Source: an uncultured Pelagibacteraceae bacterium
GTDB taxonomy: Bacteria > Pseudomonadota > Alphaproteobacteria > Pelagibacterales > Pelagibacteraceae
Assembly (NCBI GenBank): GCA_902528135.1
Contig: CABZRS010000001.1
Location: 62,001-126,000, forward strand
Length of the DNA stretch: 64,000 nucleotides
Direction of reading: 5' to 3'
Numbering within the stretch: position 1 is the stretch's first letter; the number at the start of each line of letters is the position of its first letter. The notes below the pieces were generated by a model. It searched no databases. It was given only the letters and a program-made list of their open reading frames with translations, and was not told the DNA's origin. Position numbers and translations under genes: made by a program. Positions 35,325 to 44,422 of this stretch are shown here, one piece after another.

Positions 35325-36698
35325 ATGAATGAGATTGTACAAACAGAATTGAAAAAAATCTTTAACGGTAGATTTTCAACCTCAGAGTCCACTCGAGCAA
35401 ATTATGCAAGAGGTGAAGATACGTATGATCCAATTCTTTCAAAAGCTGTAGTATTTCCAGAGACAAATGAGGAAGTTTCTCAATTATTAAAAATATGTAA
35501 CGAACACAAAATACCAGTCGTTCCATTTGGTACAGGCACTTCTTTAGAAGGTCACGTAGTAGGAAATCAAAATGGTATTACTATTTCTCTTGAAAAAATG
35601 AATAAAGTTTTAAGTGTCAATGCTGAGGACTTTGATTGTAGAGTTCAAGCAAATGTAACAAGAAAACAATTAAACGAATATTTGAGAGAAGATGGAGTAT
35701 TTTTTCCAATTGATCCAGGTGCAGATGCTGCTCTTGGTGGAATGGCAGCTACATCAGCATCAGGAACTATGGCTGTTAAATATGGAACTATGAGAACTGT
35801 AATTTCAGGTCTTACAGTTGTTCTTCCAAACGGAGATATTATTAAAACAGGAGCTAGAACAAAAAAAACTTCTGCTGGATATAATCTCACAAATTTATTT
35901 ATAGGTTCGGAGGGAACGCTTGGGATAATTACCGAAGTACAATTAAGATTGTCACCAATACCTGAAAGCATAATGAGTGCAGTTTGTTATTTTCCAGATT
36001 TAGACTCAGCAGTAAAAGCTTCTCAAGAAGTTATTCAATATGGTGTTCCCATTGCAAGAATTGAAATGCTTAATAAAGATCAAATGGAAATTAGTATTAA
36101 GTATTCTAAATTAGACAATATAAAAGCGTCACCTACTCTATTTTTTGAATTTCATGGTAGTGAAGCATCAAATAATGAAAATATTGGAATTGTAGAAGAA
36201 ATTTCAAAAAGTAATGGTGGAAGTGATTTTCAATGGGCGTCATCTCCTGAAGAGCAAAAAAAATTATGGAAAGCAAGACATGACGTTTACTACTCTGTAA
36301 AAGCTTTAGGAAATGATATGAAAGTATATTCTACAGATGTTTGTGTTCCAATTTCAAGATTAGTTGAGTGTATTTCATGGGCAGAAAAAGAAGTTCAAAA
36401 GCTGGGCCTAACTGCTCCGATGGTAGGTCATGTTGGTGACGGAAATTTTCATTCTATAGTTCTTTATGATCCAGATGATGAAGATAAACAAAAAAGAATA
36501 AGACAATATAGTGATGATTTGATCAATAAAGCACTTGAACTCGAAGGAACTATAACTGGAGAACATGGTATAGGTCTTCAAAAAAAACATTACTTACTTA
36601 GAGAACATCCAGATAACGTACCTGTCATGAAATCTATTAAACGATCAATAGATGTAAATAACATAATGAATCCTGGTAAAATCTTCGATTTAAATTAA
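35325..36698 (+). CDS. FAD-binding D-2-hydroxyacid dehydrogenase (GlcD/Dld type)
   Basis: 457 aa. PCMH-type FAD domain with VVPFGTGTSLEGHV and GTMRTVISGLTVVLPNG plus GSEGTLGIITEVQL; the C-terminal substrate/metal motif GHVGDGNFHSIVLYD and the closing GEHGIGLQKKHYL...NPGKI are typical of D-lactate dehydrogenases and glycolate oxidase subunit GlcD. It oxidises a D-2-hydroxyacid (or glycolate) to the 2-oxoacid. Separate glcE and glcF genes are not here, so it probably acts alone, like D-lactate dehydrogenase. Complements the L-specific pair at 31753-34055. Confidence 0.92.
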   Translation: MNEIVQTELKKIFNGRFSTSESTRANYARGEDTYDPILSKAVVFPETNEEVSQLLKICNEHKIPVVPFGTGTSLEGHVVGNQNGITISLEKMNKVLSVNAEDFDCRVQANVTRKQLNEYLREDGVFFPIDPGADAALGGMAATSASGTMAVKYGTMRTVISGLTVVLPNGDIIKTGARTKKTSAGYNLTNLFIGSEGTLGIITEVQLRLSPIPESIMSAVCYFPDLDSAVKASQEVIQYGVPIARIEMLNKDQMEISIKYSKLDNIKASPTLFFEFHGSEASNNENIGIVEEISKSNGGSDFQWASSPEEQKKLWKARHDVYYSVKALGNDMKVYSTDVCVPISRLVECISWAEKEVQKLGLTAPMVGHVGDGNFHSIVLYDPDDEDKQKRIRQYSDDLINKALELEGTITGEHGIGLQKKHYLLREHPDNVPVMKSIKRSIDVNNIMNPGKIFDLN

Positions 36699-36707
36699 TC
36701 TAACTTA

Positions 36708-37661
36708 ATGAAAAAAATATTGGTCACGAGAAGATTGCTAAGATCTTGTGAGGACAAAGCAAAAGAGATTTTTGATGCAAATTTAAATCTTAACGATGAA
36801 CTATATTCACAAAAAAAATTAATTGAAATGAGTGAAGGCTGTGATGGTATACTATCGGCTTTAACTGATAAGCTTGATGCCGATACAATCAATCAATTAC
36901 CAGACTCAGTAAAAATACTTTCTAACTTTGCAGTTGGATTTGGAAATATTGATTTAGAAGCAGCAAAAAATAGAGGAATAGCAGTAACTAATACTCCAGA
37001 TGTTTTAACTGATGCAACAGCAGAAATAGGAGTTCTGTTAATTCTTGGTGCTTGCAGAAGAGCTTCAGAGGGAATTGAAAGAGCTAGAGAAGGTGGATGG
37101 GTTTGGTCAGCAGATTTATTAATTGGAAAACAATTAACAGGTACAAGGTTAGGTATCTTAGGAATGGGAAGGATCGGACAAAAAATTGCAAAAGTTGCTA
37201 AATCTCTAGGCATGGTTATTCATTATCATAATAGATCGAAGTTAAGTGACGATAAAGAACAGGGAGCAGTTTATCACGATAATCTTAAGGATTTGTTATC
37301 AATTTCTGATGTACTATCCGTCTGCTGTCCAGCATCAAAAGAGACAATTGATATGATTAATAAAGATACAATCGAATATTTACCAAAGGGTGCAGTGGTT
37401 ACTAATGTTGCAAGAGGAGATATAATTGAAGATGAGGCAATGGTTGATGCACTGAATAGAAGAAAAGTTTATGCAGTTGGGTTAGATGTTTATAAAAATG
37501 AGCCAAACTTAAATAAAGGCTACTACAAACATAAAAGTGCATTTATTCTTCCTCATTTAGGAAGTGCAACAAAGGAAACCAGAACTGCAATGGCAAATCT
37601 AGCAATAGATAATTTAGCTGAATTTTTCGAAACAGGTGATTGTAAAAATAAAGTTAATTAA
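36708..37661 (+). CDS. D-2-hydroxyacid dehydrogenase (glyoxylate/hydroxypyruvate reductase type)
   Basis: 317 aa. Rossmann motif LGILGMGRIGQKIAKVAKSLG, catalytic Arg in TNVARGDIIEDEAMV, Glu in GLDVYKNEPNL and His in FILPHLGSATKETR. This is the NAD(P)H-dependent glyoxylate/hydroxypyruvate reductase (D-glycerate dehydrogenase) branch. It would reduce the oxoacids made by the neighbouring oxidases, or oxidise D-glycerate. Ten bases after the GlcD-like gene, so co-transcribed. Confidence 0.93.
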   Translation: MKKILVTRRLLRSCEDKAKEIFDANLNLNDELYSQKKLIEMSEGCDGILSALTDKLDADTINQLPDSVKILSNFAVGFGNIDLEAAKNRGIAVTNTPDVLTDATAEIGVLLILGACRRASEGIERAREGGWVWSADLLIGKQLTGTRLGILGMGRIGQKIAKVAKSLGMVIHYHNRSKLSDDKEQGAVYHDNLKDLLSISDVLSVCCPASKETIDMINKDTIEYLPKGAVVTNVARGDIIEDEAMVDALNRRKVYAVGLDVYKNEPNLNKGYYKHKSAFILPHLGSATKETRTAMANLAIDNLAEFFETGDCKNKVN

Positions 37662-37716
37662 CAATCTCAAGTTGTATTAATAAAATCCATTATTAATTAA
37701 AATTATTCTAACCTGC

Positions 37717-37745
37717 TAGACTTATTTTTTAATTCAATCTACAAT
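37717..37745 (+). promoter_or_regulatory. Candidate sigma-70 promoter of the alcohol dehydrogenase - ABC importer operon
   Basis: TAGACT at 37717-37722, exactly 17 bases, then TACAAT at 37740-37745; the ATG is at 37774 with a strong ribosome-binding site (gaagggg) 5 bases before it. This is the only gap of more than 100 bases in the 34121-44317 region, as expected for a separate transcription start. Confidence 0.5.
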
Positions 37746-37773
37746 TTAAATATAAAAATAAAGAAGGGGTATA

Positions 37774-38835
37774 ATGAAAGCACAAGTATTACATAAGTAT
37801 GACCCAGAAATGAAAGAGGAAGTTTGGGTTACAGGGCATGATTTGCCAGATCCTAAAATAGAGAAAGCCAGTGATGTAATAGTAAAAATAGGTGCAGCTG
37901 GAGTTTGCAGAACAGATTTACATATTATTGAAGGTGTATGGAAACATATTCAAGACCCAGATGGAAAATTACTTCCTTGCGTTATGGGTCATGAAAATGC
38001 AGGTTGGATAGAAGATGTTGGAAAAGATGTAACGGAATTTAAAAAAGGGGATCCAGTAATTTTGCACCCTTTAATTTCAGGAACAGATGGAACCTGTTTA
38101 GATTGTAGAAGAGGTAATGATATGCATGCAGCAGCAGGTGCATTTCCAGGATTAAGTATTAAAGAAGGTGGATATTCAGAACTTTTAAAAACAAGTGTTA
38201 GAAACTTGATTAAATTACCGAAAGTCCTAGCTCCCAAAGATGTGGCTCCTTTTTCAGATGCAGGTTTAACAGCTTATAGAGTTGTTAAAAAAGCGACAAG
38301 ACACTTGCTTCCTGGTCAAAGTTGTGTGGTGATAGGTGCTGGAGGTTTAGGTCATATTGCAATTCAATGTTTAAAAGCAATGTGTGCAGCTGATATTATT
38401 ATAGTTGAAAAATCTGAAAAAGCTTTAAAACATGCAATGGAACTCGGAGGAGATCATGGAGTAATTATTGATGGAAACGAGGTTGAAAAAGTTAAGGAAA
38501 TAACAAAAGGTGTTGGTGCAGAAGCAGTTATAGATTTTGTTGGAGAAAAAGGTTCAACATCAATGGGTCTTAATATGACTTCTAACGGCGGTTTCTTTTA
38601 CATAGTTGGTTATGGTGAGGAAATAAAAATACTTGCTGTTGATGTAATCATATCTGAAAGAAACATAATTGGAAATTTAGTAGGAACGTGGTCTGAGTTG
38701 TATGAATTAATGGAATTAGCTGACAGAGGAAAAGTCAAATTGTCCATGCAAGAATATAAATTAGACGATGCTAACAAAGCGCTACATGATCTTAATGATG
38801 GAAAAGTCAAAGGTCGTGCAGTGTTAGTTCCATAA
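37774..38835 (+). CDS. Zinc-dependent alcohol dehydrogenase family protein
   Basis: 353 aa, MDR superfamily. Catalytic zinc ligands Cys and His appear in GVCRTDLHI and GHENAGWIEDVG, and the NAD-binding GAGGLGHIAIQCL is intact. The structural zinc lobe is unusual: of four expected cysteines only Cys108 and Cys111 remain, with Asp105 at the first position and His118-Ala119 where the last Cys should be. It oxidises an alcohol or polyol or reduces the aldehyde. It is followed 17 bases later by the ABC binding-protein gene, which suggests that its substrate is what the transporter imports (inference). Confidence 0.92.
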   Translation: MKAQVLHKYDPEMKEEVWVTGHDLPDPKIEKASDVIVKIGAAGVCRTDLHIIEGVWKHIQDPDGKLLPCVMGHENAGWIEDVGKDVTEFKKGDPVILHPLISGTDGTCLDCRRGNDMHAAAGAFPGLSIKEGGYSELLKTSVRNLIKLPKVLAPKDVAPFSDAGLTAYRVVKKATRHLLPGQSCVVIGAGGLGHIAIQCLKAMCAADIIIVEKSEKALKHAMELGGDHGVIIDGNEVEKVKEITKGVGAEAVIDFVGEKGSTSMGLNMTSNGGFFYIVGYGEEIKILAVDVIISERNIIGNLVGTWSELYELMELADRGKVKLSMQEYKLDDANKALHDLNDGKVKGRAVLVP

Positions 38836-38852
38836 ATAACAAAAGAGAGGAA

Positions 38853-40394
38853 ATGAAGATGAAGACAATAAAAACTTGCGTAACTGCTCTTATATCAGCT
38901 TTGTTGGTATTTAGTCCTGTTGCGTATGCTGATAAGTGGAGTGATCAATTTCCACATATCAAAACCACTGGGGATATTCCTGGTGAGTGTTCTTACGAGT
39001 CAATGTCAAAAAAAGACTACTCTGGTAAAACACTAAAAATAAACACGCATGCTGTGCCAGTTATGGGTGAGCCAACAGCTCTTCATGCTGAACAGTTTGC
39101 TAAATTAACTGGAGCAAAAGTTGATGTAACTCATACACCAGCTGGAGACCTATATGCAAAAGCTATGGTTCCTTTCCAAGCAGGTCAAGCTCCTTACGAT
39201 ATAGTATTTGGATTTTCTAATTTCATTAATGATTGGAGAAGATACCTAGAGCCAGTGCCAAAAAAATATGTTGAGATGAAACAAATGCAAGACGTTACTC
39301 CATCTCATATTGGTGTAGCTTCTTGGGATGGTGTTATGTATCAGTTTCCAGTTGATGGAGATAGACATTATCTTAAATATAGAAAAGATGTCATTGATAA
39401 TCCTGAATATCAAAAAAAATATAAAGCCGATACTGGTAAAGAGTTAAGAGTTCCACAAACTTGGAAAGAGTATGGAGAAATGGCTGCATACTTTAATGAT
39501 TGGGACTGGGATGGTGATGGTGAGAAAGAATATGGATCAGCAGAGGTTATGAAAAAAGATGACCTTATGTATGCTGCTTTCTATTCTAGATCAGCTGCTT
39601 ATTCTAAAAATCCAAAAACACCAGGTGGTTTTTTCTTTGATTTAGATACAATGACTCCACTTATTAATAATCCGGGTTTTGTAGAAGCTCTAACTGACTG
39701 GGTTGCAGCTACTAAATACGTTCCACCAGGAGGAATTAACTTCGGTTTAGGTGATGAAATTGGATCATTTGGTGGTGGACAAACTTTATTTAGTTTTTCA
39801 TGGGATGACGCATTTGTTGCAGCTATGCAACCAGACAGTCCAATTAACAATAAAGTTGGTGCTGCACAACTACCAGGTGCTATGAAAGTTTGGAATAGAA
39901 AATCTAATTCTTGGGATGAAGGTTTTAACCAAGCTCCTTTCTTCGTATGGGGATGGGCAGTTGGAGTTGCTAAGAAAAGTAAAGAGAAAGAAATGGCATT
40001 TGACTATTTGTGTTTCTTTGCTAACGAAGCAAATCACCAAGCTGATATAGGAATTGGTAGATTTGGAGTAAATCCATTTAGAAATGATGACTTTAAAGCT
40101 GAAGTTTGGACACAAATCGGTTGGGACAAAGATATTGCAGAGTCTTATGTAGATACTCTTGCAAAAATGGAAGAAAGTAAAAATAGAGTTTTTCCATTAA
40201 GAGTTCCAGGTACATTTGAGTTTAACGCTGCACTAGCAACTGCTGCAGCAAAAGCTTTAGCCGGACAATTATCACCACAAGCTGCTCTAGATGAAGCTGC
40301 TAAACAGTGGAATGATATACTTAATAGAGTAGGAAAAGATAATGTAAGAAAAGCTTACTCCGTTGGTGTATCAATGGAAGATAATAAGCTTTAA
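38853..40394 (+). CDS. ABC transporter extracellular solute-binding protein (family 1, GlpV-like)
   Basis: 513 aa with a signal peptide (VTALISALLVFSPVAYA). Family-1 periplasmic binding protein fold: LKINTHAVPVMGEPTALHAE, FQAGQAPYDIVFGFSNF, WGWAVGVAKKSKEKEMAFDYL (quoted in part). The size and the layout SBP - permease - permease - ATPase - ATPase resemble the rhizobial glycerol importer GlpSTPQV; substrate could be glycerol or a similar polyol. Residues 218-228, DWDGDGEKEYG, form a calcium-binding-type DxDxDG loop. A strong hairpin follows the stop codon, probably keeping SBP levels above those of the membrane parts. Confidence 0.9.
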   Translation: MKMKTIKTCVTALISALLVFSPVAYADKWSDQFPHIKTTGDIPGECSYESMSKKDYSGKTLKINTHAVPVMGEPTALHAEQFAKLTGAKVDVTHTPAGDLYAKAMVPFQAGQAPYDIVFGFSNFINDWRRYLEPVPKKYVEMKQMQDVTPSHIGVASWDGVMYQFPVDGDRHYLKYRKDVIDNPEYQKKYKADTGKELRVPQTWKEYGEMAAYFNDWDWDGDGEKEYGSAEVMKKDDLMYAAFYSRSAAYSKNPKTPGGFFFDLDTMTPLINNPGFVEALTDWVAATKYVPPGGINFGLGDEIGSFGGGQTLFSFSWDDAFVAAMQPDSPINNKVGAAQLPGAMKVWNRKSNSWDEGFNQAPFFVWGWAVGVAKKSKEKEMAFDYLCFFANEANHQADIGIGRFGVNPFRNDDFKAEVWTQIGWDKDIAESYVDTLAKMEESKNRVFPLRVPGTFEFNAALATAAAKALAGQLSPQAALDEAAKQWNDILNRVGKDNVRKAYSVGVSMEDNKL

Positions 40395-40403
40395 AAATAC
40401 TTA

Positions 40404-40430
40404 TTGTGGCCGTCAACTCGACGGCCACAA
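40404..40430 (+). promoter_or_regulatory. mRNA hairpin between binding-protein and permease genes
   Basis: Perfect 11-bp stem TTGTGGCCGTC / GACGGCCACAA with loop AACTC. There is no U-run behind it and the next gene follows 28 bases later on the same strand. Such hairpins protect the upstream mRNA from 3' exonucleases and lower read-through, giving a high binding-protein to permease ratio. Confidence 0.75.
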
Positions 40431-40457
40431 ATTTAATAAATCCAAAAAATTATATTT

Positions 40458-41324
40458 ATGAATTTTAAGCACAAGTTTGTTTTTTTATTTCCAGGTTTAT
40501 TTGTGCTAATAGGAATACTTATATTTCCTATCATTTTTACAATAAGATTAAGTTTATCAGGATGGAACAGTTATACGCCTGAGATGAATTTTATTGGAAT
40601 TACAAACTATATAAGACTGTTTACAGATGATCCAAGATTTTGGGAGTCATTTTTCAGATTAAGTTTTTTATCAGTAACAACAGTTATACTTCAATATGTA
40701 ATAGGTTTTGCATTAGCACTTATGGTTTGGAGAGAAATAAAATTTAAAAGGTTTTTTAGAGTAATTTTCTTAATTCCAATGATGACTACGCCAGTTATTA
40801 TGACAGTAATTTGGAGAACTTTTTTCCATGAGTCTCTTGGGCCAGTAAATGACCTTTTAGGAAATATAGGGGTTAAACCTATTTTATGGCTCAGCGATCC
40901 AGTTATAGCTAAGTTTACTGTAATTATCGTTGAAGTATGGCAATGGACGCCATTTATGTTTTTATTACTACTTGCTGGTCTTTTATCTCTTCCTAAGGAA
41001 CCTTTCTTAGCCGCTGCAATTGATGGAGCAAGTCCTTATAGAAAGTTTGTTTATGTTACATTTCCATTAATGGCTCCTATTTCAATTGGTGCAATTATCA
41101 TAAGATTAATTGAGGCCTCAAAAATAATGGATACTGTTTTTGTTCTGACATCTGGAGGACCTGGAACTGCAACTGAAACCTCAAGTTTTTATATTTATAT
41201 TAAAGGATTAAGAGAATTTCAAATGGGTTATGCTGCAACACTTTCATTTACCTATCTGGTTATAATGATCATAAGTTTAACCATCATAGCAAAAGTTTTA
41301 ACAAAATTAATGATTAAGGAATAA
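40458..41324 (+). CDS. ABC importer permease 1 (MalF/UgpA type)
   Basis: 288 aa, six membrane helices. The cytoplasmic EAA loop reads AAAIDGASPYRKFVYVTFPLMAP (quoted in part: AAIDGASPYRKF), which docks on the ATPases. It corresponds to GlpP in the glycerol-type system. Overlaps the second permease gene by one base. Confidence 0.93.
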   Translation: MNFKHKFVFLFPGLFVLIGILIFPIIFTIRLSLSGWNSYTPEMNFIGITNYIRLFTDDPRFWESFFRLSFLSVTTVILQYVIGFALALMVWREIKFKRFFRVIFLIPMMTTPVIMTVIWRTFFHESLGPVNDLLGNIGVKPILWLSDPVIAKFTVIIVEVWQWTPFMFLLLLAGLLSLPKEPFLAAAIDGASPYRKFVYVTFPLMAPISIGAIIIRLIEASKIMDTVFVLTSGGPGTATETSSFYIYIKGLREFQMGYAATLSFTYLVIMIISLTIIAKVLTKLMIKE

Positions 41325-42172
41325 TGGAAAAGCTCTATACATTTTTAAAATATACCTTTATCACTCTTTGGACAGTTTTTATTGTTGCCCCTTTTCTCTG
41401 GGCTGTTTCTACATCATTTAAAGATTTTCAATCAGTAAATAGTAAAGTTACTTATATTCCTTGGTTAGATTTTGAACCAACACTAGAGGGATGGCGTGTA
41501 TTAGTTAAATCACCTGCAAGAGGCGGGGTCGATATTGTCGAACCATACTTCAATAGTATTTTTGTAACTTGCACTGCAAGTTTAGTTAGTATTGTTTTGG
41601 GGACTTTGGCTGCTTATGCTTTATCAAGGTTTACTTTTAAAGCAGGCTTTGTAAGAAATAATGACATTACTTTCTTTTTTATATCTCAAAGAATTATGCC
41701 ACCGATTGTTTTATCAATACCTTTCTTTATATTTTTAAGTACGATTGGATTATTAGACAGCCTACTTGGCTTAGTGGTAGTTTATATTGTATTATTAATG
41801 CCAATTGCAGTTTGGATAATGGTCGACTTTTTTAATAGAGTGCCAAAAGAATTAGATGAAACTGCATTGATCGATGGATGTAATCCTTATCAAGCATTTT
41901 ACAAAGTTGTGCTACCAAATTCTATACCAGGATTAATTGTAGCTGGAATGTTTTGTATAATATTTGGTTGGATAGATTTTTTCTTTGCTTTTATTTTAAC
42001 TTTTACCGAAGTACAGTTGCTACCAGTAAAAGTTGTAGCATTAAACTCATCAATTACTCCATGGTGGAGTTTGTCAGCCTCTGCATTAATTTCAGTTGCA
42101 CCGTTAATTATTGTAGCGTTTGTAGTTGAACGATATTTATCCAAAGGAAATTTATCTGGAGCATTGAAATAA
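41324..42172 (+). CDS. ABC importer permease 2 (MalG/UgpE type)
   Basis: 282 aa, six membrane helices; the EAA loop is ETALIDGCNPYQAFYKVVLP. It pairs with the permease encoded upstream to form the transmembrane channel (GlpQ equivalent). One-base overlaps on both sides (41324 and 42172) show tight coupling with permease 1 and ATPase 1. Confidence 0.93.
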   Translation: MEKLYTFLKYTFITLWTVFIVAPFLWAVSTSFKDFQSVNSKVTYIPWLDFEPTLEGWRVLVKSPARGGVDIVEPYFNSIFVTCTASLVSIVLGTLAAYALSRFTFKAGFVRNNDITFFFISQRIMPPIVLSIPFFIFLSTIGLLDSLLGLVVVYIVLLMPIAVWIMVDFFNRVPKELDETALIDGCNPYQAFYKVVLPNSIPGLIVAGMFCIIFGWIDFFFAFILTFTEVQLLPVKVVALNSSITPWWSLSASALISVAPLIIVAFVVERYLSKGNLSGALK

Positions 42173-43251
42173 TGAATTTAATTGGAGAACATATAACTTA
42201 CAAACCAGATGACCAATTTCATTTAAATAATGTATCTTTTAATTTTAAAAAAGGAAATCTATACACAATTTTAGGAAGAACTTTGTCTGGAAAAACCACA
42301 TTTCTAAAAACAATTGCTGGTTTGCTAAATCCTGATAGTGGAAATTTATCTTTTGAGGAAAAAGATTTTAGCAAAATTCCAGTCTGGGAAAGAAATGTGG
42401 CCATGGTTTATCAACAATTTATTAATTATCCTCACCTTAACGTTTATGAGAACATTATTTTCCCGCTTAAACAAAGAAAACTAAGCCAAGATAAAATTAA
42501 GACCGATGTTGAAGAAGCCCTTAAGACTGTAGGGTTAATTGGTTTTGAAAATAGAAAAATTCAAGAATTATCAGGAGGTCAGCAACAAAGAGTAGCTCTT
42601 GCTAGATCTTTAGCTAAGAAAGCTAAGATATTACTTCTAGACGAACCATTAGTAAATCTTGATTATAAGCTTAGAGAACAATTAAGAGAAGAATTTAAAA
42701 AAATTTTCTCTGAAGGTATGTCACAAGAAACGATTTTAATTTATTCAACAACAGATCCACAAGAAGTGATGGAGTTAAATGGAGAAGTAATTGTTCTTGA
42801 TGAGGGAAAAGTTTTACAAAAAGGACCTGCAAAAGAAATTTTTGAAAACCCATTAAATTTGAAAGTTGCAGAGATTTCAAATGACCCTCCAATGAACATT
42901 TTAAAAGGACTAAAAAATTTAGACAATTTAAATTTTGAAAATATTTCTATTAAATCTCCTAAACATTTCAAACACCTTGAAAATCAAAACTACAATTTTG
43001 GAATTAGAGCGTCAGAAATAAAATTAGATGAAAATGGTGAAGAATTTGAAATTGAACTTGCAGAAATTAGTGGATCTGAAACTTTACTTCATTTAAAAAA
43101 AGGTAATTCAAAATTGATTGCATTAATTGAAGAAGTAATGAATTTTAAGATTCATCAAAAAGTTAAAATAATTTTTAATTCAAATAAATTTTATGCATTT
43201 AATCAGAGTGGAGAGTTAGTATCTTCACCATATGGAATAAACAATGGCTAA
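42172..43251 (+). CDS. ABC importer ATPase 1, H-loop His replaced
   Basis: 359 aa. Walker A GRTLSGKT (35-42), canonical signature LSGGQQQR (133-140), Walker B ILLLDE (153-158). The switch histidine is missing: the usual VTHDQ reads STTDP (Thr194). The C-terminal OB-like regulatory domain (from about 240) is of the MalK/UgpC type. Partner of the ATPase encoded at 43244, which has the complementary defect (normal H-loop, abnormal signature). Equivalent to GlpS. Overlaps ATPase 2 by 8 bases. Confidence 0.93.
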   Translation: MNLIGEHITYKPDDQFHLNNVSFNFKKGNLYTILGRTLSGKTTFLKTIAGLLNPDSGNLSFEEKDFSKIPVWERNVAMVYQQFINYPHLNVYENIIFPLKQRKLSQDKIKTDVEEALKTVGLIGFENRKIQELSGGQQQRVALARSLAKKAKILLLDEPLVNLDYKLREQLREEFKKIFSEGMSQETILIYSTTDPQEVMELNGEVIVLDEGKVLQKGPAKEIFENPLNLKVAEISNDPPMNILKGLKNLDNLNFENISIKSPKHFKHLENQNYNFGIRASEIKLDENGEEFEIELAEISGSETLLHLKKGNSKLIALIEEVMNFKIHQKVKIIFNSNKFYAFNQSGELVSSPYGINNG

Positions 43252-44317
43252 AATAGATTTATCAAATATTTCTCATTCATATAATCCTAATGATGCAAAT
43301 CCAACGTATGCATTAAATCCATTTTCAATGACTTGGGAAAATGGCAAAAGATATGCAATTTTAGGACCATCAGGCTGTGGTAAGACAACTATGCTAAATA
43401 TTGTTTCAGGTTTAGTTAAACCATCTAAAGGGAATATTTTATTTGATGAAAAAGATGTAACAAATCTTATTACTGAAGAAAGAAATATAGCACAAGTTTT
43501 TCAGTTCCCAGTTATTTATAGTACAATGACTGTTTATGATAACCTAGCCTTTCCCTTAAAGTGTAGGAACTTTTCCAAAGAAAAAATTGATGAAAGAGTA
43601 AAATCAGTTTCAGATACTTTAAGACTTTCATCTTTTTTAAATTTACCAGCCAGAAAACTTACTGCAGATCAAAAACAACTCATTTCACTTGGAAGAGGAT
43701 TGGTAAGAGAAGATGTTGCAGGTGTATTAATGGACGAACCATTAACTGTAATTGATCCGGATTTAAAATTTAGACTTAGGAGAAACCTAAAAGAAATTAA
43801 TGATCAATATAAAACGACTCTAGTCTACGTAACCCATGATCAAAATGAAGCTATGACGTTTGCTGATAATATTATTGTTATGGATCAGGGAGAAATAGTC
43901 CAAGTTGGACTTCCAAAAGATCTTTTTGAAAGACCCAAAACAACATTTGTCGGTTACTTTATTGGATCTCCAGCCATGAATATTTTTGAAAGTCAGGTCT
44001 CTTCTGAATATTCTGTAAAAATTAATAATATTGAAATTAAAACAAACTCGAACCTCACGAAATTAAAAGATAAAAACGTAAAACTTGGGATTAGGTCAGA
44101 ATTCATAAATGTTGTAGAAAAAGAGGGTGAAAATACAATTAAAGCTTCACTTACTAGAGTTGAAGATTTTGGAAATTTCAAATTATTGACGGCAAATATG
44201 GATAATTTTGTAATCAAATCTAAAGTGGATAGAGAATTGCCAATTTCAATTGGAGATATCAATCTTTATATACCCCCTGAAAAATGTTGTGTGTATGAGA
44301 ACGAAAAGTTAATTTAA
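43244..44317 (+). CDS. ABC importer ATPase 2, signature motif altered
   Basis: 357 aa. Walker A GPSGCGKT (41-48), Q-loop in NIAQVFQFPVIYS, Walker B GVLMDE (160-165) and a normal H-loop VTHDQNEAMTF (His198). The ABC signature LSGGQ is replaced by LTADQ (139-143, then KQLISLGRGLVR). C-terminal MalK-type domain. Very similar in layout to rhizobial GlpT, which I recall having the same LTADQ. With ATPase 1 it would give one canonical and one degenerate ATP site. Last gene before a terminator. Confidence 0.93.
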   Translation: MAKIDLSNISHSYNPNDANPTYALNPFSMTWENGKRYAILGPSGCGKTTMLNIVSGLVKPSKGNILFDEKDVTNLITEERNIAQVFQFPVIYSTMTVYDNLAFPLKCRNFSKEKIDERVKSVSDTLRLSSFLNLPARKLTADQKQLISLGRGLVREDVAGVLMDEPLTVIDPDLKFRLRRNLKEINDQYKTTLVYVTHDQNEAMTFADNIIVMDQGEIVQVGLPKDLFERPKTTFVGYFIGSPAMNIFESQVSSEYSVKINNIEIKTNSNLTKLKDKNVKLGIRSEFINVVEKEGENTIKASLTRVEDFGNFKLLTANMDNFVIKSKVDRELPISIGDINLYIPPEKCCVYENEKLI

Positions 44318-44338
44318 TACAATCTTGGATTGTATTTT
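44316..44338 (+). terminator. Terminator of the ABC importer operon
   Basis: 9-bp stem AATACAATC / GATTGTATT with loop TTG, followed by TT then CC; begins at the stop codon of ATPase 2. AT-rich but well placed, before an 84-base gap that must hold the promoter of the TRAP binding-protein gene. Confidence 0.6.
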
Positions 44339-44422
44339 CCAAAATGTCTTAATTTTTAAAATGACTCTAAGTTACAATTATGTTTAATTGTCATTAGTTA
44401 ATTAACTATAGAGGAGAAATAA

